Positions 30,949 to 40,897 of a DNA stretch of 40,897 nt are shown in pieces. Within the stretch, counting starts at the first letter, position 1. Each line of letters opens with the position of its first letter. Source of the stretch: Scytalidium lignicola (taxonomy: Eukaryota > Ascomycota > Leotiomycetes); NCBI GenBank assembly GCA_002812745.2, contig NCSJ02000362.1:1-40897 (forward strand), read 5' to 3'. The notes beneath the pieces are model-generated. The model was not told the DNA's origin. It did no database searches and saw only the letters and a list, made by a program, of their open reading frames with translations. The translations under genes were made by a program, and so were the position numbers.

Positions 30949-30997
30949 TTATCTTCTTTCCTTCTTAGTATTGTCTTAATATTTAATTAATATATTA

Positions 30998-31216
30998 GCA
31001 AAAGTATAAGTGAAAATTTAAGAGCATAAAGTTAACATAAAGTTAGCTAAAGGAGTAATACATTGGTTTATACTAGTTTAGAAGGATTAACATATGTCCT
31101 CTGCATAGAACTAGTATAAAGTTGACTTTATACTAATTATATAAAGTTATTTGTTTAACTTATATTTATATTATTATAAGTATTCAATTATATTATATCA
31201 TGAATTTTGTATATAT
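30998..31216. other. AT-rich stretch, nothing recognised
   Basis: Contains TACTAGTTTA and its complement-like repeats (ACTAGTATAAAG...TTTATACTA, about 31110-31140), a small hairpin. No gene. Confidence 0.3.
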
Positions 31217-31219
31217 TGT

Positions 31220-31385
31220 TATTATAACACCTTTAATTGTTATAATACTCTTAGTTTTTATAAAACTCTTAATTATTATAATGTTCTTAGTTATTATAAT
31301 ACTTTTAGTTATAATAACACTCTTAATTATTATAACATTCTCTATTATTATGATATTTTTAGTTATTATAACATTTATAACTACT
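31220..31385 (+). repeat. 18-bp minisatellite, about nine units
   Basis: The unit is close to ATTATAATACTCTTAGTT, with units differing at one to four positions. Because 18 is a multiple of three, all frames stay open: one gives a YYNTLS-type hexapeptide repeat and another a hydrophobic Ile/Leu repeat. The low-complexity ORFs here are by-products of the repeat and are not called as genes. Confidence 0.75.
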
Positions 31386-31449
31386 TGATTATTTGTAATT
31401 ACTCTAGTATTTGTAGTTATTTTATTATATATAATTACCTTACTTAATC

Positions 31450-34400
31450 CTCAAGCTTCATAGGAATTATCAACATATCCTTTTCATTTATTCCAAGCTC
31501 TTAACCTTCTTAATTTTATAATATCTTATATCAAGGTTTTGTAAAATCCTCTTCTATAGTTAACCAAATTTGAAGATTCTTTTTTTTTCTTTTACTTAAC
31601 AACTAACTTATTAATAAGGTTTAATACTTAATTTACAACAGAAAATGGTTATACCTCCTTTATCTAGTCTCCTTTGTAGAATTAGTTATTATCTTCTTTT
31701 ATGTTTATAACTTATTATATCTCCTCAAATGTTGACTGAGGAGTTAAGCCAGGTTAGTATGCATTATTAACTTTGTTATAAAAATAAATTAATTTCTTCG
31801 ATTAAGTTATAATTAATANTTTGTTTTTGTTTGTAATTAGTTTTTGATAAGATAATATTCGTAGATGATTTACTTGTAATTAAAGGACTTAAACTAATTA
31901 CAAAAGTAATATTATTGTTATTATGTTTGCTTAGAGTCTATTCTGTTATCTTATAAAATTAACGATAATATAATTCAAAAACAAGTATAAATGGATTTTG
32001 TTTTCAAACCTTGTTATTTAAAAGAATATTATTTGATAAAGGATTACTTAATTCATTATTACTCTTATCTTTATGTCTTTAAAGATTTTAGATATCTAAT
32101 TATAATAATTTCAAATCATTAGAAGTTAGATTTTGAGATGTCTTCTTTAGAATATCAATGTATAAAAGAATAAGTAAAATATTAATGTTCAATGTTAAAA
32201 TTAAAAACTTATATTATTGTTGTTATTTTGTATACTTTTATTAATATTAGACAATTCTTTGTCNTTTTTTACTTAAGTTTAAAAGTGTAAAAGTCTAGAT
32301 ATATACAAGATTTAACATAAAAACATAAACTTCTTTATAATAAGCATATCTTATATTCTTTAGTATTTAATGTAATAAACACAAAGCTTCTTTCATTATA
32401 AGAAAACAAATTATTAAGAGTTTTATCTACTAGTTTTTAATATTTTAGAATAAATAGATAAACAATGTACTTGATATTAAAACTTCATTATCCAAGTTTA
32501 CTAAATTAGTTATTGTATCCTTATAAGGATTTTTGATAACATCAGTTGACTAAAACACATCTTCTTCTATTATTCTTAGTTGTTTATTTACTTTTACCTT
32601 AAGTTTTTTTTAAAATAAGTATTTGTCTAATATTTGCTTAATTAATCCATGTATTCTTCAACTTGTTGTATAAAGTTATAATTTATATTAGTATATTATT
32701 AAATATATTATAAGTTACAAACTTACTTATCATTTGTAACCCTTTTAATTTAATTAATTGTTATTTGTTATTAGTCTTATATTCAAAAATTACATGTCAA
32801 ATTATATAACAAACTAATATTATTATCTTTGCTCTTAAAGGTTTAAACATATGCTTAGTTGATTTATCTACTCTAAGGCTAAATGGTTGACTATAAAAAC
32901 ATTATACAATAATAAGAATTATTATCTTTATTATAAATCATGTTTGTTATAACTATAATTATTTAATAAACTTAATAAAAATGCAGTATAATAAAAATAT
33001 TTTATAGAAATCCTTACAAGTAAACAAATCTGAAAGAAGTAATTAACTAATCATTACTTGATTATTATTATCAAAGAATAAGTAATAACTAGTTATTAAA
33101 GTTTGAATTTGTATTATTAATCTTGTTTAATAATTGTTTAAATTGTTAAACATTTAAATTGGTTAATAACCATTTATTAAATAAAATAAAACTTACCTTT
33201 TATATTATGTAAGGTAATAGAAGTAAGAAAATGTTATTATACTTGATATTCAAAGAACTTCAATATATTATTAATTGATTATGTTATACTTCTTTTATAA
33301 TATTATTCAAATGAAAAACTTATGTTTACTACTAAGAAGTAAACTCTATTCTAAGCTAGTTTATAACTATTACTACTTGAAGAATTTATAACATTTATAT
33401 GGATACATGATTATCATTATCATTATATGCTTTATGTTCTTTTTACTTTATATTATACTAAAGAACATTAATATTAAAATACTTATATCATTTATAACAA
33501 TGTTTCTTTAATCTTCAAAATAATGAAGACATTTTAGTATATTGTCTTGTTTTTTAATTTTGAGTAAATAATGTTAATTCATTAGTTTTAAAGTTAAATG
33601 ATTCTTTTACTAACATTAATAATAATGATTATAAGTTAATAACAAGACTAAAACTATAAGAAATTGAATTTTAGTTGTTAAGCTTATATTGAAAAGTTCA
33701 TGATTAGGATATTATATATTATATATAATTAAATAAATAAATATATATATAATTAATTGAAAATATAAAACTAAATCTTATATTAATTATTATCTGTCTT
33801 ACTCTTTTTTGATTTTTAGAAAGATTATTTGATAATAAGGTTGATAAAATTTGTAAATTAGAAGATAAAACTTCAATGTTTGTTAAATTAGAATGTTAAC
33901 TTCTTTGTTATATCTTCTAAAAATTAGAATTATACTTTATTAAAGAAAGTTCATCTTCACTTTGTTTATCTATGTTTATTTAATAACTAATTATTAATTA
34001 TTTACTATATCAAAATCTTGATTAACTAATTATTTACTTATTTAAGATTGTTTATATTGTCTTTTAATTATTATTAGCAAAGTACTAATTTATTTAATGT
34101 AAATGATATAAGAAATAAAGATGATTATATATGTATTAAACTTGGTTAATTNAAAAAATGATATATTTACNAAAAAAGATTAAACAATGAGGAATTATTA
34201 AAATAGCTTTTATAATAATAAAGAAAACAATAACAAATAATAATAACAACAAAAAAAGGGAATTTGTTTTAATTAGTTAATGTTACCTTGTCTTATAATA
34301 GTCTAACTAATTAAAAAAAAATTACTTGCTTATATAAAGCTCTAAAAAAAAAAGAATATACTAACAAGAATAATAACATTTAACTTACATAAGATGATTA

Positions 34401-35552
34401 TAATATATGAATAAAGGTTATAATTATTATATATTACCTTTATTTTAACATAGTGTTTATAAATGAAGATTAAAAATATTAATTAATTATATTATACAAG
34501 GTAAATTATAATAAAGTAATATGTTAATAATTATATAAATATTATATGATATAAGTCGAAAATACTATAAGAAGTTAGTTAGGTTATACAATTGATTATA
34601 TATAATAGTAATATAAGATTATAAACAAGTAGTTTGTAAAGTTATAAGTAAGTAATAAGNAAATAAGAGAAAAGGAAAAAANGAAAATTGNTTCTANNTT
34701 ATAATTATTATAACTATTACTATATATAAATTACTATAACTGTTATTATACTTATACATAAGCAAAGCCTCAGTATAAAGTACAAGCATTCCTTACTACA
34801 CTTATAATGAGAAGTAATACTAAACTATTATTATAATTATTATAATTATTATTACTCCAAGTTATTATAATAGTTATCATATTAACAAGTAACTTAAGCA
34901 AATGCCTAAATTGAAAACATATTTTATATAATCAAGGGATTAACCAAGAATAATGAATTATGTTACATAACAAACACAAAAACACTGAAAATATATTATA
35001 TTAAAATATTACTTATCAATTTTTAAATTAGAATACAAGAATAACAAATCTACTAGATTAATATTACAAGTTACTCTAACAGTTATTTTAATTATTACTT
35101 TATATTATATTATTTGCAAAAACCATAATTTCATTAATTGTTAAATCTTAAATGTTATATATTTTATTTTATTTATAAACTTCTGAAATTATATTTTGTA
35201 TTTATTATAGTGTAATACNTTTTTATTTCCTTTAAAAATTAAATATAATTAATTATTATATAATAAGACATGTTAATATATATTAGAATAATATATAATA
35301 ACATGTTTAATTGAGTTTACTATATGTTTTTGATTTTGTTTTCATTTTATTTATATAACATTATATACTTACTTGTTACTGTTGATATTCAAGAAGNTTT
35401 TTCTCCTTTTCGTTGTATACAATTATTATAATATTTTTAACTTTAAACTTGTTAATTTCTTTGATAATTATACATTTAAACTTGCTTAAACAAGATATAT
35501 TATATATAATTCATAATATGCTTATCTTTTTCTTCTTGTTATAATATGTTAA
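31450..35552. other. 4.1 kb AT-rich DNA with no assignable element
   Basis: No LTR, terminal repeat, transposase or polymerase motif was found on either strand. Composition and TpA abundance match the RIP-damaged neighbours. A few patches of slightly higher GC (31690-31780) remain. It may be one or more transposons decayed past recognition. Confidence 0.4.
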
Positions 35553-35752
35553 TGTTGAGAGTAATATATTGGTTACATGCACGTGATACTCACATGTCAT
35601 GTAGACTAGTCCTGATTAGGTAGTAAGAGCGAGTGAAGCTCTTACAGCTTTGCATTACTCTTACCCCCTTTTCGAATAATAATTATAGAATAGTACAACG
35701 AGTATATTATATATAATTATGTATTATACTTCATGTTATAAGTAAATTGACA
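35553..35752 (+). repeat. Copia LTR (5' LTR)
   Basis: The 200-bp LTR runs from TGTTGAGAGTAATATATTGG to ATTGACA, the same length as 10297-10496. It is better preserved and keeps ATGCACGTGATACTCACATG and a GAGCGAGTGAAGCTCTTAC block. A copia gag follows on the same strand, so it is a 5' LTR. Confidence 0.85.
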
Positions 35753-35793
35753 TTGATCAGTTTATACATACAGATCAGGAGATTATTATTCAA

Positions 35794-36041
35794 TTGGTTA
35801 AATATTAAGCAGTTTACTTTTGAAGTTGAATCTTAGGAGATTACAACTTCTGTTTAGTTAGACATTTAACAGTTTACTTACAAAGTTGAAATTTACTTAG
35901 TTAAAAGGAGAAACAACTATTTACTAACTTATAACTTGATTAGTTGGATATTAAGCAGTCTACTTTTGTAATTGTTATTATTAAACTTGTTTTTGCTAAA
36001 AATAATATGTTTAGTTAGATGTTAAGCAGTTTATTTATAAA
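35794..36041 (+). repeat. Four-fold interspersed repeat in the copia leader
   Basis: A unit of about 35 bases, TTAGTTAGATATTAAGCAGT followed by TTACTTTTGAAGTT, occurs at about 35794, 35853, 35937 and 36010. The common AGT(T/C)TA core starts at 35811, 35871, 35957 and 36028, so spacing is 60, 86 and 71. It lies between the LTR and gag. Confidence 0.6.
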
Positions 36042-36149
36042 GTTATATAATTAGCCAATTGACTAATTCTATTCAAAAAACTACTCTTTTACAACTTATT
36101 TTTATTAATTTCTATTCAAAAACCATTTATATTCTATATTACTCTTTTT

Positions 36150-37452
36150 ATAGACTAGAAACAATATGTTAAAACTATAATCTTTCATCTTACCTTTACT
36201 TTCATCATAGAATTACAAGCTTTTATAAATATACAAGAGAATTTGAGAGCTTATAGAATTATAACAATTAAGAAGACTAAGAAGCTATTATACCCTTGAA
36301 GACATTTGTCCAAGCTTTTAAGATTACAAAGTTTATTACTTACAAGTAAATACTCTTTATACTTAAGCATAACTAGCTTTACTTTTTAACTACTTAAATA
36401 TCTTGTATTAGTATTAGTAAACAATAATGTAAAGTTTAAGCATAATAAGAAACATAATNAAAAACAAAAGATATAAAAGGGAATATAAGGGAAAATAAGC
36501 TAGAAATTATTATAAAGATAATAAAGAACATTATAAAGGTAAATTAAACAGCATTAATCAAGAAATAAGAATAAGGAATAAACCTTAAGGATGTTATTAT
36601 AAAGGATATATAAGAATATTTAACTATTAAGGTTTACAAGTATTACCTTAACAAAACTAGTAATACAAACTTATAAAACTTATTCTAAGAGGACTTCAAG
36701 AACTTTACAATCAATACTTTTAAGGTTATTACTTAGAAAGAAATACAAAGCTTATAGAATTATATTTATTACAATAGTATATATGTAATGTATAATATCA
36801 AGAGTATTACAATTACTTAAACTCTTATAAACATTATACAAGAGGAGGAATAACACTTATAAAGTGAAGAAGACTTTTAACATACTTCTTAAGACTTCTA
36901 AAAAGAACTTATTACCTTTGTAATTATTATACTTCTTATAGCTATTTACTTTATAAATGCTCAAATTAACCTTAAAGTTCTTAGTTCAATATATACAAGT
37001 TAAGAATTAAGTACTTTTCTAACCTTTATAATCTTTTAGAATAATTACTAACAGTTTTACAAGTTATAATAAGATTATAACTCTTATTATAAGCTTAGCC
37101 TATTATCATCACCTTCAACTTAGCTTATATATATAAAACAAGTCTTTGATATTATCAAGATATATATAGAAGATTAAAAGTACAATAAAGTAATTAACAA
37201 CTTCAAATACAAATTAATAATCTTCAAAAGTTATTATGAACAAGTAAAATTGTCAGAAGAATTTTATATTAAAGTATTCCTTATTATGTTAACAAGGTTA
37301 ACAAAAGGCTATTTTATTATTAATAACCTTGTTAAACGCATATTCAAAGAAATATATACTTACTTATACAACTTTTATAAAAGACTTATATATTATCATC
37401 AAATTTATACTAAATAAGAAAGTATAATGTTAACCTTGATTATAATTATAAA
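36150..37452 (+). pseudogene. Copia gag, RIP-degraded and split by B2
   Basis: The clearest part is 37135-37440: *VFDIIKIYIED*KYNKVI, then NFKYKLIIFKSYYEQVKLSE, then FYIKVFLIMLTRLTKGYF, and RIFKEIYTYLYNFYKRLIY. The order (YxDxxDxFxYKLxIF, then LPEEAYxKAFPxML, then a YYxNNL-like segment) matches the gag of fungal copia elements. It breaks off at 37452 at the TG of the family-B LTR. The part 36150-37130 is open only in short pieces and was assigned by position. Confidence 0.65.
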
Positions 37453-37813
37453 TGTTACAAGATTAATTGAACAAGTTAATTAGTGTAAGCCTAAGGCTTA
37501 GTACATGGTAAATGTGCATAAAGAACTTAATAATTAGAGGATTATGTGATTAGGATTATAAGATCAGAATGATTTAATGATTTAAGAACTTAGATTAAGG
37601 GATTAAGGTGATCTAACAATCTAACTGTATTTTATTATTTATATAAGTATACTGTAAGAATATAAGAGTAAATTCCTTGTGTTCAACCTAAATACATTAC
37701 TAGATTTTACTTTTGATTTAGTCAACTACTTGTATATTATATATTTCCATTATCTTTGAACATTTACCTTATCCTTAGTTATTTAATAACTTGAATAGTA
37801 TAGTTTTATAACA
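37453..37813 (+). repeat. LTR, family B (5' LTR of copy B2)
   Basis: The 361-bp LTR, TGTTACAAGATT to TTTATAACA, is the reverse complement counterpart of 13531-13884 and 19869-20080. A TATA-like TTATATAAG is at about 37637. It interrupts the copia gag, so B2 is younger than that copia copy. Confidence 0.85.
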
Positions 37814-39250
37814 TTTTAAACATTACTTATCTTGATAAATTAGGATTTAGAAACAGATATACTAGTAAATAATAATAATAATAAATAACAACTTGAAGAA
37901 AGTTCTAAAAAAAGGTTCTGAAGAAGGCTTTGAAGAAGAATCTAAAGAGAGATTTAAAGAAGTATTTGAGGAAAGTTTAGAAGATAATTCTAAAGAGGAT
38001 TAAGGTAAGGATTAGACTATTGAGGAAGTTAATATCCAGGAAGGAATGTTAGAAAAAAGTTATTATACTACTAAAGTAACTTATTAAGTTAACAAAAGAA
38101 TTAATTGTTAGAGAATTATTAAGAGTTATAAGAAAGAAGTTAATACTTTTATTACTTAAACCTAATCCAAAACTAACTTTAGTATTAAGAGTTCTAAGTC
38201 TAGACTTAGATCTAGACTTTGAACTAGAAAACAATATTGAACAAATCTTAATAATGACACTTAAAGAAGTTAAAATTGTTAGACTAAACTTGTTTTACAA
38301 GAATAAGAAGAAGTTTAAAATATATCTTGCTTAGACAAGAACTTATTTAGTACTAAATGATTATCTACTGTTAAAGGATATGTACAAGGTTTTATAAGTA
38401 TTAACATACTTAAAAGGAGATTGAAACTTAGTTTTAACCCTTTAAGAACAAATAGTTCATGACAAATAAGAAAATAATAAAATAAGTAATAATTAACATT
38501 ATTACAAGTTAAGTCAATTATATAAGAGAACTTAAATGCTTGTATAAAGATGTTGACGNAAAAAAGGAATGTTAAAAGACATTTAACTTATCTTAAACAA
38601 ACTAAGAGCCTTAGTAAATATATAATACTTTATTATTAGTATGTAATATTAGTTAACTAAGAAGAAGAAGTATATATATATTAGTATAAGATTAACTTAA
38701 AGGACTTTATTAAAGAAGAATTGTATTAAAGGCTTGTAATTATTACATTTAATATTCTTGTTAACTTATTTATCAAAATTAAGAATGAATAATATAAGAT
38801 AAGCTTGAACAAGAAAAGAGGATCTTACTTTAACAGAAGAAAGTCTGATAAAAAGAAGGATTATAATAACTTTATAAAGTTAAATATTATGNAAAAAAGN
38901 AAAAGACTTTTAAGGGAAAAGGAAAGAAGTATTATGAAGAAAAGAATAAGAAAGGGAATTCCTTTAGAATTTCCTTTGAGGAACTTGACAAGAGAAGAAA
39001 AAACAAGTTATATTTTAAATATAGACTTCTTGGANATATANTAAANACTTATAAGAANGACAATAAGTCAAGTTTATTAGTTAAAGTTAAAGTTATAAGA
39101 ATCCTGAAAATCATAGATATCTTATTAGAATCTTCAGAAGAGGAAGACTTTGAAGACAAAGAAGAAAACTCTTCAGAAGAAGAAGTTTGTTAAGACTTAA
39201 TAATTATACTATATTATGTTATTAAAACAAATGCAAACAAGATAACAATA
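37814..39250 (+). pseudogene. Gag, copy B2
   Basis: After a leader shared with B1 comes an acidic Glu/Ser run (37905-37990). Capsid-like sequence follows at about 38265-38360: EVKIVRLNLFYKNKKKFKIY, then LA*TRTYLVLND, matching the P-x-x-F-x-G-x-x-x-x-x-x-F-L motif of gypsy gag with Gly-Asp turned to Lys-Asn. An open piece at 38805-39044 ends NLTREEK, where B1 has its zinc knuckle. Here a single-base shift and Cys-to-Tyr changes (KLYFKYRLLG) destroy it. An acidic tail (SSEEED-like, 39130-39190) follows. Confidence 0.7.
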
Positions 39251-40340
39251 ATAAGAATCCTTAAAACAAACTTAATACTCATAATAAGGACTTAACATAT
39301 AAGATATTCTCAAGATAAGGAGACAACTAAGAACTAAAGTAAATAAAGATCAATGTTAAGAGTTAACAGAATCTGGATAATTATACCAGTAAATTTCAAG
39401 GTTATACTAACAGAACAATATCTTGTTTCTAAGGAGTTATTAATCTTGAGGTATTATCTAACAATTAGCATAAGAAGACTAAGAGGATAAGAAATCCTAG
39501 ACAAAAGCCAACTTTATAAGACTGTATAATAAGAAGAGACAATTGTCAAAGAACAAAAACTTAATCTTAAAAACTTTACCTTAGTCTACAAGATTAACCT
39601 TTAAAACATTATTATAAAGAAAAGAATATATAAGTTCCTCTTATCAATAAAAANGAACTCAGATCCAAGACAACTTTAACCAGATGCTTAAAGATGCCTA
39701 GATAATAATAGAAGAAGGATTAAGTTATATCTTATAAGAATAATACAACTTATAACAAGAAGGACTTTTAATGATAACCTTTTAGCAAAACCAAACAAAA
39801 AGCAAAAACACAATATAAAGAAATCTAAGGCCTAGGAAAATCAGTAGAATAATTACTTAAAGTTAAACAATACTATGCTTAACAAGAATAAAAAGAACTA
39901 GTTAAGATTATTATCAAACAAGTTAATTAGGATAAAGAAGTATTACTTACAATTAATAAATTAAAGAAAGAGTTATTATCTTTAGAACTACTTATCATGT
40001 TACTAAACAAGGATAAGTTAATACAAAGAATTGATTAACAGTTCAACTAAGAAATAACAGTATACTCTTTAAATTCTAAAGAAAGAACTTCTAAGAAAAG
40101 TAATGTCTTTATTACTAAGATAAAAAANGTACTTTAAAAACGAAATAGTAAAATAAGTATAAAATGTATAAGCATTCATCAATAACAAAAGTCTTGATAA
40201 ACAAAGACTAAGAGATTTAACTATAAGATGTAGTATACTATTTGAAGAACTTTAGGAAAATGCTGAAGGTTTAAAAATTAAAGATGATGTATTAGTTGAT
40301 AATGTTAGAAATGTTAACCTTTACTTTATAAATAATAAAA
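39251..40340 (+). pseudogene. Gag-protease linker of copy B2
   Basis: RIP-damaged DNA matching B1 18900-17900 in order, for example AAGGAGACAACTAAGAACTA against 18870. Stops are too many to define the protein. No separate gene is seen. Confidence 0.5.
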
Positions 40341-40600
40341 GTTTATTATACATTAATATAAAATTGTATAAAAAGCTAATAAAAGCCTTGATTAATTTAA
40401 GAGTTAAGAGAAACTTTATTAGTGAACAAGTTGTAAAACAACTTAAACTCAGTATAAGAGTTAAAAACAACAATTACTTAATATTGTTAATAAACAATAC
40501 TAAGGTTCAAAAGTATATCAATGTTCAAACTCAGAACTTAGATATGAAATACAATGAAAACCATTAAGAAAAGATATCTTTCAATATTACAAGATTAAGA
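40341..40600 (+). pseudogene. Aspartyl protease, copy B2
   Basis: An open 67-codon stretch (40364-40567) reads YKKLIKALINLRVKRNFISE, then QVVKQLKLSIRVKNNNYLIL, then NNTKVQKYINVQTQ. It is a retropepsin of a gypsy element. The active site ALIDSGA is now ALINLRV: Asp to Asn, Ser to Leu, Gly to Arg, Ala to Val, each by one C-to-T or G-to-A change. The fold residues around it are intact, which makes this the clearest case of targeted loss in the window. Confidence 0.8.
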
Positions 40601-40897
40601 ATATATTAAGTTATATTAAGAATTAAATAGATGAAGAAGTATAATCTAATAATTGATTAGAGAACAAGTATGATTATCTTCTTAGAAGAAGAACAAAATT
40701 CAATGTCCTTAAGAGTTGTCTATATTAACAAAACTATGAAATATATTCTTGAAGAATATTATGAATAACTAGAACTATTCATAAAAAGACTTGATAGTTT
40801 AACCTTACCTGAGTATAAACCATAAGATCATAAGATAAAGCTTAAAGAGAAGTTTAGACTAGCTTATAAACTAATTTATTAAACAACTCTTACTAAA
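40601..40897 (+). pseudogene. Start of reverse transcriptase, copy B2, cut by window end
   Basis: Reads ILEEYYE*LELFIKR, then LPEYKP*DHKIKLKEKFRLA, then YKLIY*TTLTK. This is the N-terminal RT segment of chromoviruses (LPxHRPxDHxIxLxxG, then PxYxxSxxELxx). It continues past the window. Confidence 0.75.

Noticed and set aside
31220..31385. CRISPR-like array
   Set aside because: Units are contiguous without spacers and the DNA is fungal.
31151..31447. Tyr/Asn-rich 98-residue protein or Ile-rich 62-residue membrane peptide
   Set aside because: Both are translations of the 18-bp minisatellite in different frames, with no start context or homologue visible.
7889..37452. The copia parts at 7889-10496 and 35553-37452 as halves of one element split by nested insertions
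   Set aside because: Both are on the forward strand, but the 3' half lies to the left of the 5' half, so they cannot be one split copy without a further rearrangement.
38049..38234. Reverse 61-codon ORF with Ser/Arg repeats
   Set aside because: It is opposite the B2 gag leader, and the forward strand is aligned with B1.

Overview
This window looks like an AT-rich, repeat-filled block from a filamentous ascomycete (Pezizomycotina) genome. I see no host gene, tRNA, rRNA or CRISPR array. From about position 1200 onward nearly everything is wreckage of transposable elements carrying the marks of repeat-induced point mutation (RIP). C is replaced by T and G by A on both strands, TpA is abundant, Trp and Gln codons have become stops, and catalytic Asp codons have become Asn. 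The genus cannot be read from the sequence.

Layout. 1-1009: two divergent, truncated copies of one Tc1/mariner-like element around a 176-bp spacer, with ordinary base composition. 1010-2385: a GC-normal Ty3-type LTR followed by a mutated gag. 2388-2806 and 7541-7887: two inverted copies of a GC-rich, TA-flanked non-autonomous element built from self-complementary GGTCTGG/CAGACCGT-like motifs. 2809-5040: a forward gypsy pol. 6072-7540: the 3' end of a reverse-strand chromovirus (family A). 7889-10496: the 3' half of a forward Ty1/copia element with its LTR. 10497-13530: a forward gypsy element (family C), cut by the next one. 13531-20080: a nearly complete reverse-strand chromovirus (family B, copy B1). 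20081-21300: a young Tc1/mariner element with perfect 33-bp inverted repeats. 21303-21835: a forward family-B pol scrap. 21836-23367: a reverse copia gag/protease scrap. 23368-29853: a reverse family-A chromovirus with both LTRs (A2). 29854-30997: further family-A pieces. 31220-31385: an 18-bp minisatellite. 31450-35552: AT-rich DNA I cannot assign. 35553-37452: the 5' half of a forward copia element. 37453-40897: a forward family-B chromovirus (B2: LTR, gag, protease, start of RT) running off the window end.

How the parts relate. The A and B families are Ty3/gypsy chromoviruses: LTR, gag with a CCHC knuckle, protease, RT, RNase H, integrase, C-terminal chromodomain, polypurine tract, LTR. 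A chromodomain fits their accumulation in a heterochromatic AT block. The most interesting shared feature is an additional ORF between the chromodomain and the 3' LTR, on the strand opposite to gag-pol. It is recognisable in three copies from two LTR families (6505-7023, 14088-14555, 23793-24308) and encodes a Cys-rich N-terminus, a charged coiled coil and a short conserved tail. None of these elements looks autonomous now. The 20081-21300 Tc1 element is closest to intact, with one nonsense codon.

Limits: boundaries of degraded bodies are approximate. The stretch 3220-4290 is full of N, and stop-riddled reading frames were read by eye.
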